A stretch of DNA of 64,000 nucleotides from Streptomyces sp. NBC_00878 (GCF_026341515.1 NZ_JAPEOK010000001.1:4650001-4714000), one strand, 5' to 3'. Shown: positions 48,670-57,132, counted from the first letter of the stretch. A program made the numbers and translations. Notes: generated from the letters alone by a model not told the origin.

Positions 48670-48924
48670 TCACACCTGCGTCCGCCCCACCATCAGCACT
48701 TTGATCGCCACTCGTGCGCCATCGATCTCGTACGTGACTCGGTACGCACCCACCCGTAACCGCCGCAGATCGGTGCCGCCCAGCTTGCTGCTCTCGGGCG
48801 GCTCGGGTTCGAGGGCGAGGGAGTTGATCGCCTGGACGAGAGGCTTGACGGCGTCCCCGTCACGCGATTTGAGGCGTCGCAGGCCTGCCGCCGCGGCCGG
48901 TTCCCAGATGATCGTGAACCTCAT
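48670..48924 (-). CDS. RelE/ParE-family toxin
   Basis: An 84-residue protein of typical toxin length. It runs MRFTIIWEPAAAAGLRRLK, then AINSLALEPEPPESSKLGG, RRLRVGAYRVTYEIDGARV and a last strand AIKVLMVGRT. The G-x-YRV-x-YEID segment is the RelE core strand. It would cleave mRNA at the ribosome or act as a gyrase-type toxin; active residues at the C-terminus (usually His or Tyr) are not clear. It is encoded behind its presumed antitoxin with a four-base overlap. Confidence 0.85.
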   Translation of the reverse strand: MRFTIIWEPAAAAGLRRLKSRDGDAVKPLVQAINSLALEPEPPESSKLGGTDLRRLRVGAYRVTYEIDGARVAIKVLMVGRTQV

Positions 48925-49265
48925 GAGGCCTTGCCCCTCAGCATGTCCTCGACTTCGGCCTGCGTGTACGTACCGCTGCCGCCCGTTGCCTTGGCTCGCA
49001 GCGCGATCGCCAGGTCGGCGAAGTCGATGGCGAGGGCCTTGGCGTTCGCGTCGGTGGCCGTGTCGGCGAGGGACTGCGCCCACCAGTGGTCGAGGAACGC
49101 CTCGAAGGCGGATCCTTCCGAGAGGGTCGCCAATTCGGTGTCGAGGTCCGGTAGCCGGTCGGGGCGGAGGGCCGCGCGGATCCCCTCAAGGTTGCGCGGA
49201 ACCATGGGCCCGGTGAAGCCGACGGCCTCACGCGCCTCCTGAAGGATCTCGCTCCATGCCGCCAT
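48921..49265 (-). CDS. Antitoxin partner of the RelE-type toxin
   Basis: A 114-residue acidic helical protein (MAAWSEILQEAREAVGFTG, AFEAFLDHWWAQSLADTA, AIDFADLAIALRAKATGGSG). It ends in a short region YTQAEVEDMLRGKAS that looks like the toxin-binding tail of Phd/RelB-like antitoxins. The N-terminal half is not a known DNA-binding domain. ATG 49265 overlaps nothing upstream; AGGGA is just ahead. Confidence 0.65.
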   Translation of the reverse strand: MAAWSEILQEAREAVGFTGPMVPRNLEGIRAALRPDRLPDLDTELATLSEGSAFEAFLDHWWAQSLADTATDANAKALAIDFADLAIALRAKATGGSGTYTQAEVEDMLRGKAS

Positions 49266-49320
49266 GTCCCTGCTCCTCTCCGAGGCCGCCTTCCGGGCTG
49301 CGGCAGCAGCGTATGACGCG

Positions 49321-50325
49321 CTACGCACCGGCGGCACACTCCTGTACACGCGTCCGCCACTGCTCCGAGAGTGGCTGGAACTGGAGCGTCGCCTCGAACG
49401 CGGCGGCCGTGCGGCAGCGGAGGCAGTGGGTTTCGTCGCTACGGGGGCGGAAGACGTGCTCGCTGCCGGGGCCCGGGCAGGTCACGAGGCCCCGCCTGGC
49501 CGGAGGGGCTACCCACTCGGGTGAGGGCGGAGCAGCGACCGGATGCCGAAGTCTCGCCGCCGCCGGTAGCTTCTGGACCAGGCGGTGACGCAGAAACCCG
49601 ACCGCCGAGCGGATGCCGTCCTTCGGAAGGCCGGTCGTCAGGGCGCGGCGGAGATCCGGCGCGGAGACACCCCGCCGCAACCACTCCGCAGCCGCGCCAG
49701 CAAGGAGCCGGGCCTCGCGTACGCCGAGGAGCAGATCCCGGTTCGAGTGACGCAGCGACAGCAACAGGCCTTCCGCCTCCGCGAGTTCAGGATCCGGTTC
49801 GGGATCCGGTTCGGGATCCTCGCGATCAGCGGTGTCAGCGGCGTGATCGATGTGATCGGCATCCCGAGGCGGGTCTTGGGGTGGTGGGTGGGGAAGGTTC
49901 TTCTCTCCCAAGTCTTCTGTCTGGGGAGAATCACCGACCGTCCGCTCCCCCGGCCCACCGACCGTCGGCGGACGCTCACTCGGCAGGTCGTCGTCCTCAC
50001 GGACCCGGGACGCCTCGTCACGCGTGAGGGTGACATTGGTGAGGAGTTGTTCCGTGACCCAGCGGCCCCGCGCCCCCTGCTCCCGCCACTCGTGCAAGTA
50101 ACCGCAGTCGGCGAGGAGTTGCTTGGCCTTCTGGTAGGCCCGGCCCTTCAGACCCAGCCTGGCCGCGTGTTCGCTGAGCGGCTTGGGGGCGGTGGCCTCG
50201 GACTCGGGGAGCCCCTGTACGTACAGCAGCAGAACCTTCGCGTCACTGTTGAGCCGCGAGTGCCGTACGACGTCGTGCGAAGCCTTCGTATAGCGCCGAA
50301 CCGGCGCGATAGCATGCCTAAGCAT
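49321..50325 (-). CDS. Helix-turn-helix protein with zinc-ribbon-like C-terminus
   Basis: A 334-residue protein. The N-terminal winged HTH spans about 10-100 (DVVRHSRLNSDAKVLLLYVQ, EHAARLGLKGRAYQKAKQLL). A Pro/Asp/Glu-rich linker contains PEPDPEPDPE. A helical domain (LLLGVREARLLAGAAAEWLRRGV) follows. The C-terminal Cys/His set (TCPGPGSEHVFRP, THCLRC) may bind zinc. This layout is a recurrent Streptomyces 'helix-turn-helix domain-containing protein' that looks like plasmid replication-initiator relatives. ATG 50325. Confidence 0.75.
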   Translation of the reverse strand: MLRHAIAPVRRYTKASHDVVRHSRLNSDAKVLLLYVQGLPESEATAPKPLSEHAARLGLKGRAYQKAKQLLADCGYLHEWREQGARGRWVTEQLLTNVTLTRDEASRVREDDDLPSERPPTVGGPGERTVGDSPQTEDLGEKNLPHPPPQDPPRDADHIDHAADTADREDPEPDPEPDPELAEAEGLLLSLRHSNRDLLLGVREARLLAGAAAEWLRRGVSAPDLRRALTTGLPKDGIRSAVGFLRHRLVQKLPAAARLRHPVAAPPSPEWVAPPARRGLVTCPGPGSEHVFRPRSDETHCLRCRTAAAFEATLQFQPLSEQWRTRVQECAAGA

Positions 50326-50432
50326 CCCTGGTGGACCTCTAGACCACTCGGTGGTGAAGGTCCTCGGGCGGTGTTCTCAGCACCTCCGGGGACCGCTCCG
50401 TACACGGATGCGCACGGAGTGTGATGTCGCGG

Positions 50433-50852
50433 TCACCGTACATCACCGATCAAGCGGCCCACCACTTCGTGCAGCAACCCCGCCTCCACGAACGGCACTT
50501 CGGGCGTCGGCTCCGACCTCCACTCCAACGGCCAGGTCAGCCCGCCCAACGCGGGCACCCCCACGTACGCCCATCCCTGCGAGTCCCGCCCCAGCGCCCG
50601 CACCCCGGTGGGCCAGCGGTAGCCCGTGGCACTTTGCGGAGGCAACAGGAAGTACATGTACCGGTACCCCGTCGCCTCCCGGACGACCGGCCCCGCCCGA
50701 AAGTCCGTGAACTGCATGAGCTCGTACGCGACTTGCTCTGCGAGGACGCCCGCGATGCGTACGGCGTCGAAGTGGATACCGGCGTGACGGAGTCCGTGGC
50801 CGGAGGCGGGGATCCAGGCGTGGACGGTGGTGGGGGAGGTTTTCGGGTTCAT
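50433..50852 (-). CDS. Hypothetical protein divergent from the Scr1-type gene
   Basis: A 139-residue protein (VHAWIPASGHGLRHAGIHFDAV, YRYMYFLLPPQSATGYRWPTGV, GWAYVGVPALGGLTWPLEWR). It is known to me only as a family that sits beside XRE/DUF397 pairs in Streptomyces. No motif indicates function. ATG 50852 is 83 bases from the divergent XRE start, so the two share a control region with GTGCAC repeats. Confidence 0.65.
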   Translation of the reverse strand: MNPKTSPTTVHAWIPASGHGLRHAGIHFDAVRIAGVLAEQVAYELMQFTDFRAGPVVREATGYRYMYFLLPPQSATGYRWPTGVRALGRDSQGWAYVGVPALGGLTWPLEWRSEPTPEVPFVEAGLLHEVVGRLIGDVR

Positions 50853-50905
50853 GAAGCAAATGCTTCCGGTCGGTCACATACTGTGACCAGGGTTACGCAA
50901 GGTCC

Positions 50906-50941
50906 GTGCACGTCTGTGCACTTGGGGAGGTCGCTGTGCAC
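50906..50941. promoter_or_regulatory. GTGCAC repeats before the Scr1-type gene
   Basis: The 6-bp palindrome GTGCAC occurs at 50906-50911, 50916-50921 and 50936-50941 (the last is the start codon region). The first two are exactly one helical turn apart. They may be XRE autoregulatory sites. Confidence 0.4.
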
Positions 50942-51745
50942 TCCAGTGAACGCGGGTCGGAGTCCTTCGGTGTGCTGTTGCGCTTCTACCGCGAACGGGC
51001 CGGGATGACGCTGGAAGGGCTCGGCGGACACGTCGGATACTCCAAGTCACAGGTCGCGATGGTGGAGCGCGGCGAGCGACAGCCCAAGGGCAAGTTGGTC
51101 GAGACCGCGGACCAGGTTCTGGGTGCACAAGGTGCACTACTGGTGTTGGCGGAGAAGGAGTTCGGGAACAGCGGACTTCGGCCATGGACCGAGGACTACC
51201 TGGCGGAGGAGAGGAAGGCCTCCGCGCTGCACGTGTACCAGACCCATCTGATCCCGGGTTCGCTCCAGACCGAGGCGTACGCGCGCGCCGTCTACTCCTG
51301 CAACCGCTACCCGACTCTGGACGACGACGAGATCGAGAAGCGGGTCGCCTCCCGACTGGAGCGACAGCAGCTCTTCGAGCGCAAACCCTCGCCGAGCGTC
51401 AGCTACGTACTGGAACAGAGCACTCTCACAAGGCCGTTGGGCAGTCCGGCGACGCTCAAGGAGCAACTGCACCACGTCCTCACCATCGGCCGACTCCGCC
51501 ACGTCGAGGTCCAGGTCATGCCGCACGACCGGCATACACATGCCGGACTGAACGGCCCCATGATCCTCCTGGAGACAACCGAGCGTCTCCAGCTCGCCTA
51601 CATCGAAGGGCCAAGCGGCGGCTACTTCGTAAGCGAACATCCTGACCTTGGAGACCTGTTCGGCAAATATGGCATTCTGCGGGCGCAGGCCCTCACTCCC
51701 GAGGAGTCCGCGAAGCTGATCGAAGAGGTGGCGCGGGAGCTATGA
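50936..51745 (+). CDS. XRE-family regulator with DUF5753 (Scr1-type)
   Basis: A 269-residue regulator. The HTH is at about 8-65 (LRFYRERAGMTLEGLGGHVG, YSKSQVAMVERGERQPKG). The DUF5753 domain spans about 85-265 (LHVYQTHLIPGSLQTEAYA, HVEVQVMPHDRHTHAGLNGP, YIEGPSGGYFVSE). GTG 50936 follows GGGGAGG at a five-base spacing. The stop overlaps the DUF397 start by four bases, giving the Scr1-Scr2 gene pair type known from S. coelicolor. EACC1 and caspase genes follow on the same strand after a 127-base gap. Confidence 0.9.
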   Translation: MHSSERGSESFGVLLRFYRERAGMTLEGLGGHVGYSKSQVAMVERGERQPKGKLVETADQVLGAQGALLVLAEKEFGNSGLRPWTEDYLAEERKASALHVYQTHLIPGSLQTEAYARAVYSCNRYPTLDDDEIEKRVASRLERQQLFERKPSPSVSYVLEQSTLTRPLGSPATLKEQLHHVLTIGRLRHVEVQVMPHDRHTHAGLNGPMILLETTERLQLAYIEGPSGGYFVSEHPDLGDLFGKYGILRAQALTPEESAKLIEEVAREL

Positions 51746-51993
51746 GCACGGACCTCGACTGGTTCAAAAGCAGCTACAGCGGCGGCGAGGGCGAATGCGT
51801 GGAGCTTGCCGTGCAGTGGACCAAGAGCAGCTACAGCGGTAGCGAGGGCGAATGCGTCGAGATAGCCGTAGCCCAGACCGCCGCCACCCCCGCCACCATC
51901 CACATCCGCGACTCCAAAACCCCCACCTCCGCCACCCTCAAGGTCGCCCCCGCGCCATGGGCCACCTTCCTCGGCCACGTCGCCGCGTCGTGA
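51742..51993 (+). CDS. DUF397 protein with internal tandem duplication
   Basis: An 83-residue protein. The DUF397 core motif W-x-KSSYSG-x-EGECVE occurs twice in tandem (WFKSSYSGGEGECVELAV, then WTKSSYSGSEGECVEIAV), followed by the usual IHIRDSKTP segment. Normal DUF397 proteins have one such motif in about 60-65 residues, so this gene has gained an extra N-terminal half-domain. It is partnered and overlapping with the XRE gene. Confidence 0.87.
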   Translation: MSTDLDWFKSSYSGGEGECVELAVQWTKSSYSGSEGECVEIAVAQTAATPATIHIRDSKTPTSATLKVAPAPWATFLGHVAAS

Positions 51994-52120
51994 GTGATTC
52001 GGGCGCACTCTAAGTCGCCCATCCGGACCGGACCCGCCCTCACCGGATCTTCCATCCGGACGAGGTATCCACGCCCTGATTCGCGCACGTCGTACCGCCC
52101 CTCACGTGATGCTGGGCGTC

Positions 52121-52501
52121 ATGGAGATCCGGATCACGATGGACGGGGCTCGGCACGACACCGAGCGGCGTTCCCTCTACAAGTGGCTGTGCGACGACCG
52201 GGAGTTGAGGGGGGTCGTCGAGGTCGCGATGGTCGGCTCGGAACCCGAGGAGCCGGACACCGACACGATGGGGGCCGGCTTCGAGACCATCGCCGTCGTC
52301 CTGAACACCGCGCTGCAGCTCGGCAGCCTCGCAGTGGCGATCGCGACATGGCGGCAGGGACACGCACCCCGTTCGACGATGGTCATCGAGCGCGACGGAG
52401 TAAGGATCACGCTCCCCGACGGCCGTCTCGACGACGCCGAGGCACTCCTGCGCGCCTTGGAGGACCGGGACCAGGGCCAGGACCGGGAGAGGCGCCGATG
52501 A
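52121..52501 (+). CDS. Effector-associated constant component EACC1
   Basis: A 126-residue protein. An N-terminal beta-rich segment (EIRITMDGARHDTERRSLYK, WLCDDRELRGVVEVAMV) is followed by the hydrophobic EACC1 helix (FETIAVVLNTALQLGSLAVA, IATWRQ). The C-terminal segment is ITLPDGRLDDAEALLRALED. EACC1 was described as an adaptor encoded next to caspase- or trypsin-like effectors in predicted NTP-dependent conflict systems. ATG 52121 is chosen; GTG 52106 is possible. The stop overlaps the caspase start by four bases, so the adaptor and effector are made together. Confidence 0.85.
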   Translation: MEIRITMDGARHDTERRSLYKWLCDDRELRGVVEVAMVGSEPEEPDTDTMGAGFETIAVVLNTALQLGSLAVAIATWRQGHAPRSTMVIERDGVRITLPDGRLDDAEALLRALEDRDQGQDRERRR

Positions 52502-54429
52502 CCGGAGAGACCAACTCCCGGATCGATCCGGCGCGTTCGGCCTGCGTGCTCATCGGGGTCGACGCGTACACCGCCCTGGATCCGCTGCGGGCCGTACGGA
52601 ACAACCTCACTCGGCTCGAAGAGGCGTTGACGGACCCGGGTATCTGGGGCGTACCCCGGGAGTCGTGCCAGGTCGTGTCCAATCCGGCGACACAGCAGGA
52701 GCTGATCGGCCCGGTCCGCAAAGCGGCCACGGCCGCTCAGGACACACTGATCGTCTACTACGCGGGCCACGGCTTCATCGACCACTCGGACGGCGGTCTC
52801 TATCTGACGCTTCCCGGGACGGAACCCGGGGAGATCGACGGGGCGGTGCCCTACGAATGGCTGCGCCGCGCCATTCGCGACAACGGCTCGGCCAAGCGTC
52901 GCGTCGTGGTGCTGGACTGCTGCTACAGCGGCAAGGCGCTCGACGGCATGTCCGCCGCGGGGACTCTGCAGGTCACGGCCCTCATGAATGACGTCGAGGG
53001 GTCGTACGTGGTGGCGGCCTCCGCCGCGAACCGACTGGCGCTGTCCCCCCGGGGCGAGGAGTGCACGGCCTTCACCGGTGAACTCGTGAACATCCTGGGG
53101 CACGGCATCCCGGGCGATCCGGAGGTGCTGCCCCTGGGCAGGGTCTTCCACCATGTCCGCACCAGTCTGCAGCGCAAGAGGCGGCCGCAGCCCGAACTGC
53201 AGGACCGCAACGGCATCGGCTCGCTGCTCTTCGTCAAGAACCGGCAGCACGTCGCGCAGGCCGTCCCGCCGCCGTCCGGAGGGACACCGACCGCACCCGG
53301 GCGCAGACGGCGCGGCTACCTGGTGTCCGCCGCGGTGGCGGTGGTCGCGGCTCTCACGACGGCGGGAGCCCTGATCCTGTGGCCGCCCGAGAAGGCGGCC
53401 GGGCCCTGCTCGAAGACCGCGTCGCTGCTGAGCGTCTCCGACGCCCTGGGCAGGGTCGACGATCCGAAGTACCAGCGGGCCCGCCTGGACGGCCTGTCCG
53501 CGATCGCGCTCGACGGACCGGCCCACGCGTGGGTGCTGGCCGACAACGCCCCGGGCCGGATGTTCCACGTCGCGCTCGGCACCCCCGACCGCCTCGATCC
53601 CGATCCCGAGAGCGGCGGGGGGATCCGGACCCTCAGACGCAAGGACGGCACCCCGTACAAGCAAGGCTTCGACGGTGAGGGCCTGGTCGTCGAGAAGGGC
53701 ACCGACACCGTGCTGATCAGCGCGGAGCGAGACTCGGCGATCCATCGGTTCCGGATCGCGGACGGCAAGGAGCTGGGCACCCTGCCCGTCCCCGGACCCT
53801 GGCGGAACATCCCCTCCGGAGGGCGGGCCGACGGAAACCGCAACGTCGAGTCCCTGACCGCCACGTCGGACGGCCGCCACCTCTACACGGGCCTCGAAGG
53901 GCCGCTCGCCGGCGACGGCGACTCGGCGGGCCGCAACCTGTTGCGCATCCAGCGCTACACGGGCTCGCCGGGCGGCTCGTACGCCTTCGACGGCCAGTAC
54001 GCGTACGAGGCCGACGCGGGCGCCTACCTGGCGGAACTCGTCGCGGTCGACACCGACCGGCTGCTCGCACTGGAGCGCACGTACGCCGCGGGCATGGGCA
54101 ACAGGATCCGCGTCTACGACGTCACACTCACCGGCATGACGGACGTCTCAAAGGTCACATACCTGACCGACGAACTCCCCGACACCTTCGCCACCGAGAA
54201 GAAGCGGCTCGTACTCGACCTGGTCGACTGCCCCTCCGGAGACCTGAAGGCACCCGAGGGACAGACCCAGCCGAACCCGCTCCTCGACAACGTGGAGGGC
54301 ATGGCCCTCGGCGGCCGCCTCACCGAGGGGGAACACCGTGGCCGCCGCCTGCTCTATCTGATCAGCGACAACAACAGCAACCCGAAACAGGTCACCAGGC
54401 TGTACGCCCTGAGCGTGTCCCTGAAGTGA
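52498..54429 (+). CDS. Caspase-family protease, single membrane helix, phytase-like esterase domain
   Basis: A 643-residue fusion. The N-terminal caspase/metacaspase domain spans about 12-250, with the catalytic His91 in IVYYAGHG and catalytic Cys142 in VVLDCCYSG. A Pro-rich linker with RRRR (about 269-272) precedes one membrane helix (about 273-294, GYLVSAAVAVVAALTTAGALIL), which by the positive-inside rule leaves the caspase in the cytosol. The outer C-terminal 340 residues resemble the 'esterase-like activity of phytase' propeller family (GLSAIALDGPAHAWVLADNAPG, FDGEGLVVEKGTDTVLISAER, NRNVESLTATSDGRHLYTG). It would cut target proteins in response to an outside or adaptor signal. No STAND NTPase is adjacent. 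Confidence 0.87.
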   Translation: MTGETNSRIDPARSACVLIGVDAYTALDPLRAVRNNLTRLEEALTDPGIWGVPRESCQVVSNPATQQELIGPVRKAATAAQDTLIVYYAGHGFIDHSDGGLYLTLPGTEPGEIDGAVPYEWLRRAIRDNGSAKRRVVVLDCCYSGKALDGMSAAGTLQVTALMNDVEGSYVVAASAANRLALSPRGEECTAFTGELVNILGHGIPGDPEVLPLGRVFHHVRTSLQRKRRPQPELQDRNGIGSLLFVKNRQHVAQAVPPPSGGTPTAPGRRRRGYLVSAAVAVVAALTTAGALILWPPEKAAGPCSKTASLLSVSDALGRVDDPKYQRARLDGLSAIALDGPAHAWVLADNAPGRMFHVALGTPDRLDPDPESGGGIRTLRRKDGTPYKQGFDGEGLVVEKGTDTVLISAERDSAIHRFRIADGKELGTLPVPGPWRNIPSGGRADGNRNVESLTATSDGRHLYTGLEGPLAGDGDSAGRNLLRIQRYTGSPGGSYAFDGQYAYEADAGAYLAELVAVDTDRLLALERTYAAGMGNRIRVYDVTLTGMTDVSKVTYLTDELPDTFATEKKRLVLDLVDCPSGDLKAPEGQTQPNPLLDNVEGMALGGRLTEGEHRGRRLLYLISDNNSNPKQVTRLYALSVSLK

Positions 54430-54593
54430 TTCCTGCGCCCGGCAAGGTGTTCAGAACGCCTGGCCCCGCTCGCCCGGCACGTTCACCTGGCTTGTTCCTA
54501 TGGTCTGCCTGGTCACGACAGTAGGCTGCCGGACACCGAGATGTCGGAGGTCGGCAGGAGACCCCGCACCGGCCGGAATGAGTCGAGGAGCCG

Positions 54594-54947
54594 ATGCAGC
54601 GACGGCGGGCAGTCTCTCCCGAGGAGCGGTACGAGCAGCTGGTCGCGCAGTTCGCGGAGCTGGACGGGGTGACCATCCCTGGCGACGAGCCGGGACGGGA
54701 GGGAAAGTTCGGCGCTGCCGCACTCAAGGTCGGCGGGAAGATTTTCGCGATGCTCGCGCAGGGCCGTCTGGTGGTGAAGCTCCCGCGGGCCCGGGTCGAC
54801 CAGCTGGTGGATGCCGGTGAGGGCGAGCGCTTCGACCCGGGGCACGGGCGGCTCATGCGCGAGTGGCTCAGCCTGGACCCCGGCTCGGAGCTCAGCTGGG
54901 ACGGACTGGCCCGTGAGGCCCTGGACTTCGTCAACCCTGCCCGCTGA
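54594..54947 (+). CDS. TfoX/Sxy N-terminal-like protein
   Basis: A 117-residue protein (ERYEQLVAQFAELDGVTIPG, KFGAAALKVGGKIFAMLAQG, RLVVKLPRARVDQLVDAGEG). The beta-hairpin K-x-GGKIFAML followed by LVVKLP is the TfoX_N / MmcQ-like fold. Related proteins are small cytosolic proteins with no proven activity in Streptomyces. It lies 164 bases after the caspase gene on the same strand but with its own spacing, so membership in that module is doubtful. Confidence 0.75.
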   Translation: MQRRRAVSPEERYEQLVAQFAELDGVTIPGDEPGREGKFGAAALKVGGKIFAMLAQGRLVVKLPRARVDQLVDAGEGERFDPGHGRLMREWLSLDPGSELSWDGLAREALDFVNPAR

Positions 54948-55204
54948 ACCGCACAAGGACGGCTTCCCAGCCCAGGCCGCCGAGCACGGGCACGGGCACG
55001 GGCACGGCGCGACGTACGTCGGTGGCCCCGCAGCCCATCACCCTCACCTCACCCATCGCCCCTCACCGGCACCGTCAACCATCGCCCGGAACCTGCCACC
55101 CGCCGCCGCCCCCTCCGTCACACCCTGGTGAGATTTCTGCAACATCCTGGTAAGTCCGGTCTCCCGGACGTGACCAGGAGCCCTGGGTTTCCCTCTCCAA
55201 GGGC
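54948..55204. other. Intergenic stretch
   Basis: A 257-base gap with a short GGGCAC repeat run near 54985-55005 and no recognisable gene or terminator-class hairpin. The promoter for the esterase gene at 55205 must be here. Confidence 0.4.
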
Positions 55205-56455
55205 ATGAGTCTGACCGGGACGTCGTTCCTCTACACCGTCGTCGTACTGTTCGCCCTCGCCGTCGTGCTGCCGCTCGTGCTGTGGTCGCGGCTGCGGGGG
55301 CCCAGAGTGCTGCGGGCCGTGGGCCGGGTGCTGATGCTGCTGTTCGCGCAGGGCACGGCCGTCACCCTGGTGTTCGTCCTGGTCAACAACTCCAACTGTC
55401 TCTACGACAACTGGTCCGACCTGCTCGGCACGAGCAACCATGTGCAGCGGGCCGCCGACCTGGGTGCGGACGGTACCGGCGGGATATCGCTGGAGCGGTT
55501 GCCCAGGGTCCAGCAGAATTTCCACAGGGCCTCCGGGCCCGGCATGCGCGCGGCCGGCGGCGTGCGCGTCACTCAGCTCAAGGGCCGGGTCTCGGGGGTG
55601 AACGCCGAGGTCTACGTCTGGCTGCCCCCGCAGTACGACGAACCCGCCTACCGCAACCACAAGTTCCCCGTCGTGGAGCTGCTGCCGGGCTTCCCGGGCT
55701 CGGCGAAGGCGTGGTTCGGGACGCTGAAGGCGCACGAGCAGCTGATGCCGCTGATGCGCAGTGGGCAGGTCGCGCCGTTCATTCTGGTGGCGCCGCGTAC
55801 CAGCCTGCTGCCCAGGGTGGACACGGGCTGCGCCAACGTGCCGGGCACGGTCAACGCCGACTCCTGGCTGAGCATCGACGTACCGAGGATGGTCACCGAC
55901 AACTTCCGTGCCCAGTCGGCCCCGCAGGGCTGGGCGGTCGCCGGATACTCGGCCGGGGGACACTGCGCGACGAGGCTCGCCATCGCCCACCCCGACCGCT
56001 ACCGGGCCGCGGTCAGCCTGTCCGGCTACAACGACCCGAACGGTGAACGCAGTTCGCTGACCGCGCGGACCCCGGCACTGCGGGCCGCCAACAACCCGTA
56101 TCTCATGCTCAGGCGGGCGCCCGTACCGCCCCCGATCTCGCTCTACCTCTCGGGTCAGCCGCGCGACGGCTACGAGGCGGCCGTGAGCCTCCAACAGGCC
56201 GCGAAGGCGCCGACGAACGTGCACGTGGTGCTCGTGCCGCGCAGCGCGGGCGGCCACACGATGGCGCTGTGGGAGCCACAGGTGGTCCCGTCGTTCCGCT
56301 GGCTGACCGAACTGTTCCCCGCCGGGACCACCGGGACCACCGGAACCGCCGGAACCGCCGGGGCCGCCGGGGCCGCCGGGAACGACCAGCCGCCCAGCGC
56401 CCGCGCCGACCGTCCCGTGACCCGCCACGCGGGACCCGGGAGGGGTGTTGCCTAG
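55205..56455 (+). CDS. Membrane-anchored esterase (alpha/beta hydrolase, esterase D/antigen 85-like)
   Basis: A 416-residue protein. Two or three N-terminal membrane segments (SFLYTVVVLFALAVVLPLVL, VLMLLFAQGTAVTLVFVLV) anchor an outer alpha/beta hydrolase domain. The nucleophile Ser is in AVAGYSAGGHCATRLA. A late His is in SAGGHTMALW. These give the pattern of esterase D/mycolyltransferase-like enzymes. The C-tail has a Gly-Thr/Ala repeat from a short DNA repeat (about 56325-56385). It probably acts on cell-envelope or secreted acyl esters. Confidence 0.83.
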   Translation: MSLTGTSFLYTVVVLFALAVVLPLVLWSRLRGPRVLRAVGRVLMLLFAQGTAVTLVFVLVNNSNCLYDNWSDLLGTSNHVQRAADLGADGTGGISLERLPRVQQNFHRASGPGMRAAGGVRVTQLKGRVSGVNAEVYVWLPPQYDEPAYRNHKFPVVELLPGFPGSAKAWFGTLKAHEQLMPLMRSGQVAPFILVAPRTSLLPRVDTGCANVPGTVNADSWLSIDVPRMVTDNFRAQSAPQGWAVAGYSAGGHCATRLAIAHPDRYRAAVSLSGYNDPNGERSSLTARTPALRAANNPYLMLRRAPVPPPISLYLSGQPRDGYEAAVSLQQAAKAPTNVHVVLVPRSAGGHTMALWEPQVVPSFRWLTELFPAGTTGTTGTAGTAGAAGAAGNDQPPSARADRPVTRHAGPGRGVA

Positions 56456-56546
56456 ATCGGCGATCAGCCCGGCCCGCCAGGTGACCTCCGCCGAGGGCCA
56501 GGAACAGGAGCCGAAGGCCAGGAACAGGAACAGGAACAGGATGCCG

Positions 56547-57101
56547 CTACTCGGCCGGAGTGCGCAGGCCGGCCAGCATCACCTCGTGCGTGCTCTCACG
56601 CTGCCGGGGAGTTGAGGCCGAGTCGGCCATGCGCATGAACGCCGCCACGTCTTCGGCGGTGACATCCCCGCGCAGTTGGCCGCTTCGCCGGGCTCGGTCG
56701 GCGACCGGGGTGATCAAGGAGGCGGTGAGAGCCCTCCCCTGCTCGGCCGCCTGCGGGCTCGTCCTGCACAGAGCGTCGAACAACCGCAGCCCCGCGTCGT
56801 CGAGTACGCACCCGCGGGTGAACACCGCGCGGAAGGCCTCCCAGTCGTCGGCGATGGCAGCGGCCTCCTCCGCGACCTGGCCCGCGCCGCGCGCCAGGTC
56901 CTCCAGCAACTCAAGGACAAGGTCGTCCTTGGTCGCGAAGTGCCGGTAGAAGGTGGTTGCTCCCACTCCCGCGGTCCGGGCGATGGCCTCGATGCTCAGG
57001 TCGGGTCCCTGCTCGGCGAAGGCCAGGCGGGCCGCATCGAGCAGCCGCCGCCGGTTGCGAACTTGGTCTTTGCGCGGTGCACGCGGTGACGTGGCGGTCA
57101 A
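56547..57101 (-). CDS. TetR-family regulator of the quinone oxidoreductase gene
   Basis: A 184-residue regulator. The HTH domain (about 12-60) reads RRRLLDAARLAFAEQGPDLS, then IARTAGVGATTFYRHFATKD. A C-terminal ligand domain of the TetR_C_33-like type follows. TTG 57101 has CAGGAG six bases upstream. The product probably binds the three CGGTAG-type dyads in the divergent region (57133-57340) and represses both its own gene and the oxidoreductase. Confidence 0.87.
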   Translation of the reverse strand: MTATSPRAPRKDQVRNRRRLLDAARLAFAEQGPDLSIEAIARTAGVGATTFYRHFATKDDLVLELLEDLARGAGQVAEEAAAIADDWEAFRAVFTRGCVLDDAGLRLFDALCRTSPQAAEQGRALTASLITPVADRARRSGQLRGDVTAEDVAAFMRMADSASTPRQRESTHEVMLAGLRTPAE

Positions 57102-57132
57102 TCCAGGCTCCTGATCGGGACACCCACCGAGG

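Noticed and set aside
49321..50325. HTH protein considered as evidence for an integrated plasmid
   Set aside because: No integrase, excisionase, transfer genes or flanking tRNA attachment site were found in the window.
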